A stretch of DNA of 64,000 nt, taken from Triplophysa rosa. Lineage: Eukaryota; Chordata; Actinopteri; Cypriniformes; Nemacheilidae. The position numbers and the translations under genes were made by a program. The stretch spans positions 13,151,400 to 13,215,399 of the forward strand of contig NC_079893.1 of NCBI RefSeq assembly GCF_024868665.1. The letters are read 5' to 3'. Numbering within the stretch: position 1 is the first letter of the stretch; every line of letters starts with the position of its first letter. This document shows, one piece after another, positions 13,601 through 24,700 of the stretch. The notes beneath the pieces are model-generated. The model saw only the letters and a list, made by a program, of their open reading frames with translations, searched no databases and was not told the origin of the DNA.

Positions 13601-16600
13601 GGTGATGATGAAATGATAGAGTAAACATAAACAAAGATGTGTCTGTAACACCCAGGGGGTTCAGCTGTTCTAAGAAAGATGGATAAGAGAGATCCACTTA
13701 AAGATGTCGCGGCTCTTTATTATCAGTGTTCATGAAGCTTAAGTTTATATTTCTAGGGCAACCTGATTTGTTTTGATTGTTTTTTTTTCCACTTTAATGA
13801 CCAAGGGCTCCAAACCACTTATCACAAGGTTGCTGGTACGAGTCCCAGTCGGCACCCAGGGGATGTTGAATCAGTACGAGGGCTAATGATGCATTTGAGC
13901 AGTACACATAACCCTGGGGCGCTAAACATATCAATGTTTTCATCACACTTTGTGGATGTGGTTTTAAAAGAGTTTAAAGTGCAATTAAATTGCAGTGTTC
14001 ATGTGACTAAATTGAACCTTCATATCAAATTCCACCCACAGTGTTGCGATTTTTAAAGACATGCTGTATTTGTTGACTTCTCAGTCAAGTGCGCAATGCT
14101 TTGGACTGCATGCATCTGCTACTCTTATGTCATTGTTTACCTCATTTGTAAATCGCTTTGGATTAAAGCGTCTGCTAAATGACTAAATGTAAATGTAAAT
14201 GTAGGGTGCACAGAGAGGACACAATGCATTTTCAATACGACTGGGCAGATTAATGTGCTTTTTTCAGATTGAATATTGTCATGACTCTGCTTCATCATGT
14301 CATGTCTATTCTTGGTCTTGTAGCAGAGTCATGGCAAAGCCTTAGGTTTTATGTGGAGAGAGAGATTGTTGACCTTTCGGCCTTCCATACTCTCTCTCGC
14401 CGGTCCACATCCCTGTTCCCGCCATCTCGTTTCCTCGTTAACTTTCCCTGAGTGTGTTATTACCCACACCTGCCCCTTGCTAATTATCCTTTGTCTGTCT
14501 CCCTATATAATACCCTCATGTTTCATTGTCCTGTGTTCAGTCATTGTGTGTGCTATGTGCTGTATTCAGTTGTCTTGTTCTCGTCCAGCGTTAGCCGTTA
14601 TTGCCTGTTCCTGTTGTTGCTGTGTCATCGTCTTAGTAAGAGTTTAGTTTAGTTTGTCAAGTGTTTAGTTTAGTTTAGTTTGTCAAGTGTTTATTCAGTC
14701 TAGTGTTTAGTCAGTCTTCGTTCTGTGCTTGTTTATTACTTTTATGTTGCTGTTTTTACCCCATCGCGGGTCCTTGTTTTGTGTTTGTTAAAATAAAGTC
14801 TTTTATGTTAACCCCTTAATCCCTGGCTGCCTGCAATTGGGTTCTTCCCCTGCTGATCGTGACAGAATATAATCCAAAACCTTGGAATGGTTTTTGAGCA
14901 TTTGTTAATCTAGCTCTGAAATTGAAGTGGTCTGGGCAAGACATTCAAAATGATGGATTATATATCAGTGTGTCCGCTAACTGTCTAAGACGTAAATCAA
15001 TGGACTCAATGAAAAAAGGGACCAGCTTGTGTGATTTATAACCATCTGCAGAGCTTTTAGGTTGCACACAAATCATATGGATCTGCACAGCTGAGTTTTA
15101 CCAAAGGACCAGCTGCATTCAGCAAACATTGACAAGCTATGTAAGACTTAAAGCATGATCCTGTAGTTTAACAGGTTTAGCAACTGCTTGACATTAGCAA
15201 TGCAAAAGCAATCATGGGTTCGATTACCATGAAGCAAATTTATAGAAACTAAGCATCTGATGCAATGTAAGTAACTTTGCTAAAAACTTAGTGTATACGC
15301 AACCCAACAAGCCTGACTTTGCTAACATACCCATGCTTTATCTAGGTAAAACCAACATTGCAGCAAAGGAGGCAGTGTCTAGGTGGACAGGTAAGTCTTT
15401 TGCATACACAAAACTAAAAATAAAGCAAGCCAGTAAATCTCTTTGCTAATGAAAGTCATGTGAAAGATCTATAGAAGGCCCTGACAGTCTAGTTTTGCAT
15501 GTACTAATACTTCGGTTTAGCAAAAATTTTGTCTATTTTATTTTCCCATCAATTAATAAATATTCTAGCATGTAAGCGTTTTTAACAGACGAAAAATTCC
15601 GCATTGTTTTAAAGTACAACTGCTTTGTTGTCGGTCAAAAAGATGCTTGCAGGTGTGATTGCTGTTAAACCTTCTTAAATACTGCTTCGCTATTCATTTG
15701 TTGACTTTTTTGTTGTTTGCACTATAGGTAGGGCTGTCACGATTATTAAATAATCGTCTCATCGCGATTGTTTGGCCTCATCGCGATGGTTTCAGATCAT
15801 CGCAATTATTTCACATCTCTATAGAAGACACTAGGGGGAGCTGTAGTGCATCTGCATATTACATATTTTAGTGTATTGATTGTAAATAAAGCATTGTGAT
15901 ACTGTACCACCACAACACAATAAAAACTAAAGCATATACCATAAAAATAACCTGCAGTACAATTTAATATTATTTAAGATAATCTCAGTGTGAAAACCAG
16001 TCTACCAAAATTTCAGTAACATAGAAGTAAAATTTTATTGTATCTTGTAAGTGAGAAAAAAACAGACTAGAAGCAATTCTATGACTGATAGCATATCAAT
16101 GGTGGCTTCACTCCTGATCAATTTACTTAATTTACAAGTATATGGCAGTTGTATTATTGACAGTTAAAAGCCTAAACCTAAAATATATGATAAACCAATA
16201 TTTTCCGATGTATTTCCAAGAAAAAAAAACATATTTTTTATATTCAGAACAATATGGTCGTTTCAAAGCTGAATAAAAAATGTATGAGAATTAAATGTCA
16301 AAGCTCTAAAACAGACAATTAACCGCCATAATCGCCAAAGCCCTAAAAGAGACAATTAATCGTCATAATCGCAATGATTTACTAGACAATTAATCGTCAG
16401 CCAAATTTCATAATCGTGACAGCCCTAACTATAGGTTAAGTTACTATTTTGTTTATGATTTGATATTTTAAGCATGATTTTTGCGGAATGCTGCAGACAC
16501 AGACTTTTATTTCACTTACATTTCAGGATGGAAATTCCTTTATTTACTTAACAGTACAAATGTTTTTGTACACTCTTTTGTACACTCTTCATCTGGAAGT

Positions 16601-19600
16601 TTGGTAGTTATGTTTGGGAACACAGCAGTCATGCTGGATGGGGAGGGTTTAGGGTTGAGTCAATGTTCGGTTTACATTCAACAGATCAGATTTCAGCCCA
16701 GAGCCAAACACAACTTACATCCTGCACTAAGAAAGAGTGCATGCACGCACGCATACTTGGTGATATGCAATGCCTTTGTAAATGGAGTTTAGCTTTAGTT
16801 CAATTATCTGCCTCGATCTCAGGCTTTTCTCTCAGGAGTCTAACTGGTCAACATCTGTGGAGGCCCGGGGGCTTATGTTGTTACGTTCCTTTGGTTGTTT
16901 TCATTGGTGTTGATAGTCCTGTTTACTGTATATAAAACAGGTTGTGTCATTGTTGGATTGTTCTTTAAAGTTAAAATAATATCCAATTAAGGGTTCATTG
17001 TTTTTGTGTTGTACTGGATAAAATGCAGTCCCAGAGGAAATCTCTATTTTTCCAGGCTGGTGTTCGGTGAGAAATATGCAGAATTAGTTTGGAATGGATA
17101 TGCTCATAGAAAGATATCTTAAATAAAGCTGATGGTAAAAAACACAATTCTGCTCAAATTTGTGGAGGTTTCTAGAGTGCTTTCTTTATGCGTGACATTT
17201 AGAATGCACCAAAAACTGAGTGTGTCTGTTTTGAATTAAATCCAGTAAAACAAATACAGCCTTTTTTAGTTGCTCAGTCTTGCGGAGTTTAATATCTTAT
17301 TTGAATGTAAAATGCCTCTGTTTTTCTGTAATGTAATAATGTATTACTCTGTAATTATCTACACAGATTCTAAATGGCATTTCTGAGTAATTACACAACA
17401 CTAAAGGGGGATTTTTACTTCTGCAGAGACACGTACACTCCGCCGTATAAAGCCTGACGCGCTGTAACCGCTTGTCAATGTGACGCAGACCGCAAGCGCT
17501 GTGATTGGTCTGCTTGAACCCCCTCTCTTCAGGTCAAAAAACTCTGTGATAGCGTCGGGTTACTCATGCATTTCCGAACGAATTATATAAATAAATTACG
17601 CATTTTTCAGTATTTAACAACTCAAGCTGCAAAAGAGACCGTTTACTTGCCGCTATCACTGCTAAATGCTTCAGACAGCGTACACAACGAATCGCTTCTG
17701 ATGTGGTAAATGTCGATCTTGAAGTTCAAAAAATCTCTCAGACAAAGAAGGTTCAGGTGTCAAGGAGTTAACTTTATTTGATCAGGCCAAACAAAGTGAG
17801 ATGTCCCAAGTCATCTGAAAACCAAGTGTTTTCCAGCCTAAAGTTATAGTGAAACTTAGGAAAGGAGGTTCTTTCCTAAACCAATCAGGTAAATTCCCTT
17901 TATTTTTTATTATCCAATCATTCTTGTCTGCCACTATTATTTTCTAGGCAACAAGGTTTGTATCTAATAGTGGAATGTCGACCTTTACTTGGTTTTTAAA
18001 AATAAGTTTTCCTGTTGGTACCAGTTTTCAGGCCACAAAGTGAACTACATGTTCAACCTTCTGAACTTTATCTAGGTCAGGCCTTAAACAGATCTCAAAG
18101 ACATCACTGAATTTTGTATTGCTGAAATCTGTTCTATACTTGGTTAAAATGATTAAAAATATACTTATAGTTCAAACAACACTCAATCAATGCTTAAGTA
18201 TACTGATTATGTCATTAAATCATTAAATCATCTTCATATATTCAGTTGTAACACTCAATCATTGGTCTGATTATTAACACATCTATGGTCATATCATTCC
18301 TATGAATACTTCTTATAAGTGGGGTGTACAACAGAGCCCAAAAGTGCAATGTGCAAATACAACAATCAACAAAATGATCAGAATTATGGACAATACTTCT
18401 TCTTCGGCTCTTGTCTTGGTTACACAAGCAACACTCTTGTGGACACTGACGCCTAGGGGCCATTGCCTGTCAACGCACAAGTGTAAACAAAAACTGGCAC
18501 GTTGACTACGATGTAGAGGCTATGGCGTAGGTTCGACGCGGAAGTAAAAATCCCCCTTAAAGCATAAGTTATTGTCATGCAAGGCTACACCATAGGCAAC
18601 ACACTGGTTTTCCTTTATACTTCTGCGTCGTTGCCTGCGTCGACAGGCAATGACCACTAGGCGTCAGTGTCCACGCGTGTGTTGCTTGTGTAACCAAGAC
18701 AAGAGCCGAAGAAGCAGCAGCTCCTTTGAGAAGCATTAGCAGTGATAATGGCAAGTAAACAGTCACTTTTGTTGCAGCTTGATATGTTAAATACAGAAGA
18801 ACAAATAATTTACTTAGATAATTCATTCGGAAATGTGTTTGAGTAAACATGACGTTATCGTGGAAGTTTTTTTACCTGAGGGAAGGATTCAAACAGACCA
18901 ATCACAGCACTTGCGGTCTGCGTAGGGTCCGCATTGAGTTGGCGCATTGTTACATTTTTGGAGAGGTGCATGTCAGGTAGTGGTGGGCGATACTGTAAAA
19001 TTTGGTATCGATCCGATACCAAGTAAATGCAGGGCCAGTATTGCCGACATCGATACCGATACAAATACTTTTTACTTTTAAAAAGCATTCACTTGAACTT
19101 ACATTTACTTTCCTGTTGATGAAATGTCATGATTTATCAGATGAATGCATCATTAATATGCTAAATCTGAATACATTTTCATGACCACTAAAATATTTTG
19201 TGATTTGTGCTCTTAATGTGCCTGTAAGCTAATTAATCATGTGCATGTTAAAACAAGGGACATAATTTAAACCAAATAAATCTATTTATTTAGTTATTTA
19301 TTCCTGTAATCGAATTTGCAAACATGAACTTTGCACCAAATTATTAAAATAGTAACATTAACATATTAATAGAACTGAAAAACGATATATAACAAAACAA
19401 ATTCTCGTTATCCCAGTACTACTTATCTAGCTTTAAAAAAAAAATAAAGTAGACAAAATTATTACTGAAGAACGAAGATTTTAAAACTGCTTTTCCTTTT
19501 TGGTTCAGTGTTGTGTTTAGACAAAATAATAGAACAAATTAACATATTTCCCTTTCATTACACTTTTTTAAGTGAATTTATAAACAAAGTGCACACAATT

Positions 19601-20274
19601 GTTTGAGAAACAGTAAATAAAGTGCTTAAATAATAAAGTACTTTCAATCTTTGGCTTTTTACCCCCAAATGCCCACTGCCATACATCGCAGTTCGCAGTG
19701 TTTTTATTCACCGAGGTGATAAAACTCCACACGATGCTGCTCTTCTATTCGCTGGCTGCAGCGGCATCTGCGTGTTTGCGCTTGGCGCTGCTGAGTCACG
19801 TGATAGTGGACTACAAAACACAGGGCAGGGAGGAGCAACGTGTGCAAAACTAGGTGTATGGGAAATAGTTTTTCTTCATTATAAAATTATTAGCTACATT
19901 AGTAAATAAATAAAATCAGTAGTAAAAACTAAAAACACATTAGTATCGAATTTTTAATGGTAGGATCGATCTTTTTTGATACAACCTCAGTATTGGAAGT
20001 ATCGATACTTCAGGATCGATCCGCCCACCCCTAATGTCAGGCTACGCACAGGCGTAGGTCCTACGCACGACTATAACTTGCTCTTAAGTTGGTTAGTTTT
20101 CATAACTGATAAGTTGTCACTTTTTTGCATCCTAAATGTGTAATTTTCTGCATTCTTTCTTTTTCAGATAATGTTTTTGCAATCAAATCCTGGGCGAAGA
20201 GGAAGTTTGGCTTTGAGAACAGCCGTTTAGACAAAGCTTTTGGAATACCAGAGGACTTTGACTATATCAACTAA
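273..20274 (+). CDS. mnd1: Meiotic nuclear divisions protein 1 (Mnd1), complete, 8 coding exons
   Basis: Mnd1 pairs with Hop2 (Psmc3ip) and helps Rad51/Dmc1 filaments invade homologous DNA in meiosis; it acts in the nucleus. Coding exons: 273-275, 2147-2212, 2413-2470, 4697-4845, 4997-5071, 5202-5316, 15346-15390, 20168-20274. All introns have GT-AG ends and compatible phases. The sum is 618 nt, or 205 residues plus stop, the length I know for human MND1. The start reads [20 protein letters not shown]. An N-terminal winged-helix region (about residues 1-75, with [19 protein letters not shown] and NYYWAFPS) leads into a charged coiled coil (about 80-150). The C-terminal motif [20 protein letters not shown] and the end DFDYIN are hallmarks of the family. 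Exon 1 contributes only the ATG. Introns 1, 3, 6 and 7 are loaded with transposons; introns 2, 4 and 5 are short. I see no frame damage and infer a functional gene. Confidence 0.97.
560..1326. mobile_element. hAT-type MITE in mnd1 intron 1
   Basis: The termini are CAGTGGTGTA and TACACCACTA, an imperfect inverted repeat. Flanking 8-bp duplications are CTTACAAT (552-559) and ATTACAAT (1327-1334), 7 of 8 identical. Eight-base duplications mark the hAT superfamily. Interior open frames are short and show no transposase motif. Confidence 0.8.
1327..2146. other. mnd1 intron 1 remainder, AT-rich
   Basis: No gene, element boundary or RNA gene is recognisable in this stretch before the exon 2 acceptor at 2145-2146. 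Confidence 0.5.
2696..3688. mobile_element. TTAA-target DNA transposon, non-autonomous, mnd1 intron 3
   Basis: TTAA occurs on both sides (2692-2695 and 3689-3692). Ends are related inverted repeats: left reads AAATCCAGTGTGTAATTT, right reverse complement reads AGGAGAAATGTGGAGA. The first 200 bases match the left part of the element at 42060-43211, including the stretch around ACAGAAATGCAATATAA, so both belong to one family. The 128-codon frame at 2896-3282 does not resemble a known protein and is probably chance. Confidence 0.7.
3958..3995. repeat. Perfect 16-bp palindrome arms at the Tc1 deletion junction
   Basis: AGTTGGTCATGAATGA (3958-3973) is followed after six bases by its exact reverse complement (3980-3995). 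It lies where the left terminal repeat meets the truncated transposase frame, so it may record the deletion event. Confidence 0.85.
3970..4320 (+). pseudogene. Tc1 transposase C-terminal fragment, catalytically dead
   Basis: An open frame of 116 codons encodes the last part of a Tc1 transposase. [10 protein letters not shown] carries the second catalytic aspartate and [11 protein letters not shown] is the third catalytic motif. In active Tc1 elements that motif reads NPIENLW, whose glutamate is the E of the DD34E triad; here it is glycine. The N-terminal paired-like DNA-binding domain and first aspartate are missing through internal deletion. The frame ends naturally (AKGAPTKY). The product cannot be an active transposase. 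Confidence 0.92.
4608..4650. repeat. (AT)n(GT)n microsatellite
   Basis: An AT run to 4631 is followed by a GT run to about 4650. It is the right half of the AT tract split by the Tc1 insertion and sits about 45 bp before mnd1 exon 4. Confidence 0.9.
5718..7246. mobile_element. hAT element, non-autonomous, host of a nested hAT
   Basis: Ends are TAGGGATGGGCAATATTATA and a right terminus ending CGCCCATCCCTA. Perfect 8-bp duplications GCCCCCAT lie at 5710-5717 and 7247-7254. The interior has no transposase. It contains the complete element 6691-7148. Confidence 0.93.
6691..7148. mobile_element. hAT MITE nested in the 5718-7246 element
   Basis: Termini TAGGGATGTAATGATTCAC and GTGAATCGTTACATCCCTA are near-perfect inverted repeats. 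Perfect duplications GTGGGTGG lie at 6683-6690 and 7149-7156. It is 458 bp with no coding potential and is younger than its host. Confidence 0.94.
8057..9288. mobile_element. Probable hAT-like insert with GGGTGGGCT termini
   Basis: The left end CCAGGCATGGGCAGGGGTGGGCT (bases 8057-8079) resembles the reverse complement of the right end around 9265-9288, sharing CCAGG and GGGTGGGCT. I could not fix target duplications, so boundaries are approximate. Inside, the stretch 8310-8345 recurs in diverged form at 8597-8640 (CAGATTCATT and ACGGGAGTTTTT). Confidence 0.5.
9655..11070. mobile_element. hAT element whose left tip is interrupted after six bases
   Basis: Target duplications GCTGTGTG are at 9647-9654 and 11071-11078. 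The left tip TAGGGA (9655-9660) is cut by the 9661-10024 insert; the sequence resumes as TAGGGATGGGTATCGTTAAG at 10029. The right end GGTACCCATCCCTA ends at 11070. Interior frames are short and carry no hAT domain. Confidence 0.88.
9661..10024. mobile_element. Small element with 10-bp target duplication (Mutator-like length)
   Basis: Exact 10-bp repeats TGTGTAGGGA flank it (9651-9660 and 10025-10034). Its ends share about 33 bp of inverted repeat centred on TGTCCAGCTACGGAACCGCA, with one or two mismatches. A 9-11 bp duplication is typical of Mutator-like elements, but without a transposase the superfamily is only inferred. Confidence 0.72.
12830..13290. mobile_element. Degraded hAT-like fragment
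   Basis: The phrase TAGGACTGCTTGATAAAAA at about 12827 and nearby ATCACGATTATTT resemble the termini of hAT elements elsewhere in the window (compare 52343). I could not find a matching right end or duplication. Confidence 0.3.
13790..14205 (+). repeat. tRNA-derived SINE, probably composite
   Basis: The head has a B-box-like stretch (GGTACGAGTCCC, 13835-13846). The tail TCGCTTTGGATTAAAGCGTC with TGCTAAATGACTAAATG and a short (TAAATG)n end at about 14153-14203 is the shared 3' end of common fish SINEs. The middle (about 13925-14100) looks unrelated and may be an insertion. Confidence 0.75.
14277..14864 (+). mobile_element. Solo LTR of a retrotransposon or endogenous retrovirus
   Basis: The element starts TGTCATGACT and ends GATCGTGACA, the TG...CA ends of an LTR. 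It is flanked by the 6-bp duplication GAATAT (14271-14276 and 14865-14870). A TATA-like motif lies near 14503, AATAAA at 14792-14797, and a TTTAG-rich direct repeat at 14642-14700. No gag or pol is present, so the internal part was probably lost by LTR-LTR recombination. The superfamily cannot be assigned. Confidence 0.88.
15190..15300 (+). repeat. SINE-like fragment with B-box
   Basis: GGGTTCGATTACC (about 15216-15228) matches the RNA polymerase III B-box and is followed by a SINE-like tail (CATCTGATGCAATGTAAGTAA). It lies just upstream of mnd1 exon 7. Confidence 0.5.
15729..16427. mobile_element. hAT MITE, mnd1 intron 7 (family shared with 31989-32648)
   Basis: Termini TAGGGCTGTCACGATTATTA and TAATCGTGACAGCCCTA with perfect duplications ACTATAGG (15721-15728, 16428-16435). 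It shares the interior motif AGACACTAGGGGGAGCTG with a second copy at 31989-32648, which lies in the opposite orientation. Confidence 0.95.
17405..18557. mobile_element. Harbinger-like element, mnd1 intron 7
   Basis: Perfect 17-bp inverted ends AGGGGGATTTTTACTTC / GAAGTAAAAATCCCCCT with TAA on both sides (17402-17404 and 18558-18560). A 3-bp TWA duplication is the PIF/Harbinger signature. The middle (about 17750-18390) looks unrelated to the ends and may be a further insert. No transposase or Myb-like frame is seen. Confidence 0.85.
18561..20085. mobile_element. Second Harbinger-like element, abutting the first
   Basis: Ends AGCATAAGTTATTGTCATGC and (reverse complement) AGAGCAAGTTATAGTCGTGC, with TAA at 18558-18560 and 20086-20088. 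The left TAA is the right TAA of the neighbour. Its inner part is an inverted copy of the neighbour: 18605-18715 mirrors 18403-18500 (TGGTTACACAAGCAACAC), and 18895-18935 mirrors 17480-17520. It is interrupted by a hAT at 18978-20034. Confidence 0.75.
18978..20034. mobile_element. hAT element nested in the Harbinger-like element
   Basis: Left terminus TAGTGGTGGGCGATACTG and right terminus GATCCGCCCACCCCTA. Perfect duplications ATGTCAGG at 18970-18977 and 20035-20042. GGTATCGATCCGATACC near the left and TATCGATAC near the right are subterminal palindromes. It has no transposase. Confidence 0.92.
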
Positions 20275-20905
20275 CTACCAAAAGCCTCTCCTGGATATAT
20301 TGATTGATAATTGATTGACCCCATCGTTTCACCACTACACAATCAAAAGGCGCTTTTGTACTACACAAGTTAATTTTAGAATTCAAATATCAGTTCTGTG
20401 TTCAACTAAAAGCTTTGACTGGTTTGTCAGAGGTTTGGTACATTGTGAAAAGGGGTGAAAATTCTCAGGGATTCCCTCAACCCCCCACCCTTGAAATCTT
20501 AACCTTGTCTAGTCCAAGGCAAACTTCAAGATAGATTTGTCAGCATGAACGGGTAAGCGACAGTGGAAATGTTCCTGGTGTGTAAATTGAGATGATATGT
20601 TAACCCTTGACTGCTCTGAGGCACCCTATAGCCTGGACAGACTGTTTGGACACCTGTTGATAGAGAAACTGAGCTAGGCACAGAGGATTGAATTAAGGTG
20701 CATGTGGCCAATTTAAAGTGATTAACCACGGTTAAGTTAAAAGAAGGAAAAAAGTTACTGTTTGTATCTGTTATTCAAATCTTTTTCATTTTTGGACATG
20801 TTTTTCAAATTGCACATTTTGTATATATGTTGTAAATATGAAAAATGATTTTCAATGGCTATGTGTAATCTGATTTAATAAATAAACAGTTATCACGCCA
20901 TCTGT
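20275..20905 (+). other. mnd1: mnd1 3' UTR with tandem poly(A) signals
   Basis: Unique-looking sequence follows the TAA stop. Two overlapping AATAAA hexamers lie at 20877-20882 and 20881-20886, so cleavage is expected about 15-25 bases later. The exact end is inferred. Confidence 0.75.
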
Positions 20906-21781
20906 TTTTTATCTTGTCTTTTCCTTACTGTTTTTTATTTGAGAAATTATTTCGGCCAAACGTCCTGTAGATTTGCCCACTTACTGGGTCTTCATATTTG
21001 TGAAAAATCTATATATTTTTAAATATGTTTTTGATTACTAAAGGTTTGTTAAAGACGAATAATACCTTGTGCATGTTGCGACATCTCTTGTTATTGACGT
21101 GCATCAACCTGTTTAGGCTCTCAAAGCAATGCCTCATCTCTTTTTTTTGCATGCAGGAGCAGTGCTATTTTACAGATTTGTATTAAACCTGAGAGCCCTT
21201 TGTTGTATTGCATTTTTTCTGCAATCCCTGAGTAATTGTAATTATTTTAAAGAAGTTTTGTTACTCTAGTGCATTTAAAGTAATGTATATAGCATGGCTA
21301 CACAGTGGGCGTAGATTTGCCACACCAGCAGTGGGCGTTTCTGATTTTTTAGTATTGACCTTTTGAAAAGCTTTTTGTAAAAAATCATATATGACATATT
21401 TATTTTGTAATCATAATCTTTTTGTTGCAGCTTTGACGTCATTATTATGATATTTGGATTTCATTGGCAATCTGATTCGTTGTTATCTTTCAGTTACTTG
21501 AAAGAAATTATATCATAACTATCTAAACGGCGTTTCATATGTGTGAATTATCTCAATCCACACTGCTAGCGTCGCGAGCAATGACGCGGAGACTGCGCTT
21601 GATGCGTTTGCAAGTACAGCATTTTCGGTTGACGCGTCGCGTCATGCAGTGTTGTAGATCATACATGGTGTAGATTATGTTTCTGTCTCTAGTGGGCGCA
21701 CACTCACACATACTGTTTGAGAGAGGAGGGAGGGTGTGAGAAAGAGAAAGAAGTGAAGCCAGTGAGCTCAACACAGCCAGC
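20906..21781 (+). promoter_or_regulatory. Intergenic region and tmem131l promoter/5' UTR with CRE site
   Basis: This separates the mnd1 poly(A) signals from the tmem131l ATG. A perfect CRE palindrome TGACGTCA lies at 21434-21441. CpGs increase from about 21570 (GCGTCGCGAGC, GACGCGTCGCGTC). No TATA box or element termini are seen. The transcription start is unknown. Confidence 0.5.
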
Positions 21782-24700
21782 ATGGCGAGCCAAAGGGACT
21801 TCACGCACAGAAAAACGTGGATTAATGTCCTTCTGCGACTCCTACAGCTCTTATTGCCCTACATTCAACACGGAGGAGCTCAGTTTCAAGGTCTGGGAGG
21901 CATATTTGTCGTATTTATTTAGTTGACGAATGCAAGCGGAGACTGAAAATGTCGGAAGAACTGCCGAAGGCTGATTTGACAAGTATTCAAGTGCAGTCGT
22001 TGTACTAAAGCAGTATAATGATCAATACCTTGACGTCATCTCTGATCTGACACTGGGTTTTAATCCGTCTATGTGCATTTGTACGATTTATATTTCGATT
22101 AAAATCGAATAAAAGGAAATGCAGCTCGACCTTACTGAGCAGTTACGGTTTTGTGCGATTTCCTGTGTCTGTGCGATATGCTACAAAGCTCAGCGCTTAT
22201 AACGTTAGCTGTTATTCATCGCAACCCTGTGGAAACTCACAAAACATTTGTGCGCGATAATCACGAAGAAAGCGCGACATTAATGCACATTTAGATGCGT
22301 TTCCAGCTGCATGTATTCGGATTGTTGACATGGTGCGAGCTCAGGACTAAATAAAATAGCTTGTCCGTTTAATTTTCCGCCTTTGTCATCCAGCCTCTAG
22401 TGCTCACTGTTAAACTACTGCAAACATATCAGTTAACGCATACGATGCCAAACATGCAAACTGTGGTTATTTTAGTGTAGTATCTGCATTTTTGCGATTT
22501 TGTTTACAGACAACGGTCAGTGCGGGGATTTGTTGTTGGTCTGTGTGTTTGCACGATTTTCTGTATGTTTATGTCTTTGATTTTCTTTTCAAGTTCTGAC
22601 TCAGATGTCCAGCGTGGTTGAAGTTTGGCAGGCAGAGGACACAGACTTCTTCATGCCGTCGCAGGTATGTAAACTGCATACAATATGACGTCATTAGACA
22701 AACGTTTTATTACACTGTAACTTTGCTTCGCTGTGAGCCGAGAGCACGTGCGAGCGCACTGCTATTGTTACTTTGTTAAATTGTTGCATCTTTAAACGCA
22801 GCTAAAATGAAAACGGGGCTTACATTTTGTCATTCTGAATGTGGTTCCGCATATGTTGTTTATTCAGCGCTCAAGGGAAGGGCGATAACTTGTTTAGGAC
22901 GGTGAAAATGTGTTTCCATTTGGAGGCGGGAAGAGCGAGGCATCTTTCCATGAGGAGTGTGGGATTTCAGAATGGACCTAATGAATAATAATTTCAGAGT
23001 TGTTTCATACAGTCCCATCACGCTTTCAGTCAAATATGTCATTAGATGTTTTCACGTTTGGCCTACCTCTACTATAAATATGCTTTAAGGTCATAATGTG
23101 CATGCACATCTTCTATCTTCTCTAACGTCATGCCTCAGTATATGTAATCTTGTAAATAACTGGTTAAGTGCTTCTTTGAGTCCGATGTAAAGTTTATTAT
23201 TGTCTTGTTGCTGCCTTATCCTGACCTTTGTTTGGCCTCATGTTTGCTGCATTTGATATGTTTGCTGTGGGATGCTAATCCTACATGATGATATACAGTA
23301 AAGCACAGATTATTCCTATCTTTCAACTTGATTAGAGCAATGCAGTGATGTCTTAGACGTTTACTCAGCAGCTGACACAAGTTGTTGTGGATGTAAATTT
23401 TGCTTGTAATGTGACTGTAAAGTTGTTGTTTTTTTCAGAGCAGGTACACAGACATGTGGTTGCTGTTTCCGAGGTTGACAGACAATTTGCCACTTGACTG
23501 TTGCGTAAGCGACCTGTTTTTGATGGGGGTATTTATGTTATGGCTTGAGAAGGACCACAGTCAAAGGGGATGGAAAGTTCCATTTATAGTTCAACATTTG
23601 TTTTAGTTTGGTTGGTTGACAAAAGTGGAAATGATGTACTATTATTAGTGTTAGTTTAACATTTCACATTATATAAAATAACATTTAACATTATATTAGG
23701 CGGGCCTATATGTTGTGTGCCACATGATTTACTGAAATGTAACCATTAGCTCAAATGAGGCATTGTAACCATTGGTCCATTTAAATACATAGAACAAAAT
23801 GCAATATGGGCATTGCATATATATTAATGCATTTTTGATGATGCTGACTGTATAATGGGGAATGTTTCCGTAGTCGGCGTAAGGGGAATATTTAAAGGGC
23901 TAGTTCACCATTCCACCCAGATGTTATATGAAATTGGTGCTGGCTAGGATGTGCTTGTTTTGGTTTCCATATTGCTAAATAAGATCAAATCATTTATTGT
24001 TTTGCTTCAGAAGGTATGTAGTAACTCCGTGGAATTGTTTGGATTACTCTCTTTGATGGATGTATGTGCTTTTTCAAGCTTTAATATTTCGAGTCTCAAT
24101 TTAAGTAAGACGACATGACGTCATGTTATATTAAAATGATTTGTTTCTGTTCCAGTCATATACATCTGGGATGGCATTAGGGCGAGTAAATTGAGAATAT
24201 TAGTTTTTGGGTGGACTTATGAAACTCCTCCTCGAACCCGCACTGAGGGGGGCCTGAACCAAAGCCACGACCTGTAGCGACTGTAGCTAGAGCACCTCTT
24301 GAGATTGGGTAGGGAGGTTTACTGCAGATCTTTCACACATTATCTGGCCTTCTTTACACTTGCTGTTGAGCGCCTGTCAGTGAACACTGCTGGGCTTCAT
24401 TACATAAATGGAGAGTTACAGGGATAGTCATAGGAAATTAGGTTATTCTCCCTTATCGTGTAACTGAATTAGTTCAACAGGTCTGATGATTTACCTTCCA
24501 TATTCTCTAAACCAGAAAACAGATTAAATCCTTTTTATTTGAACATAACTTTTCTATCAGTCATTGATTTAAATTGAATATTGTCATATTTATATTTAAC
24601 ATTCTCTCTGCAAACTTAAACAAATAAAAGTGGATGAGAGAAAATGAAATGTTTGCGTCATATGCACAAACAGATTTCTATGCAGACTCTTTTATTATCA

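Noticed and set aside
23432..23448. Possible micro-exon of tmem131l between TTTTTTTCAG and GTACAC
   Set aside because: It would hold only six coding bases, and exons 2 and 3 already join in phase without it.
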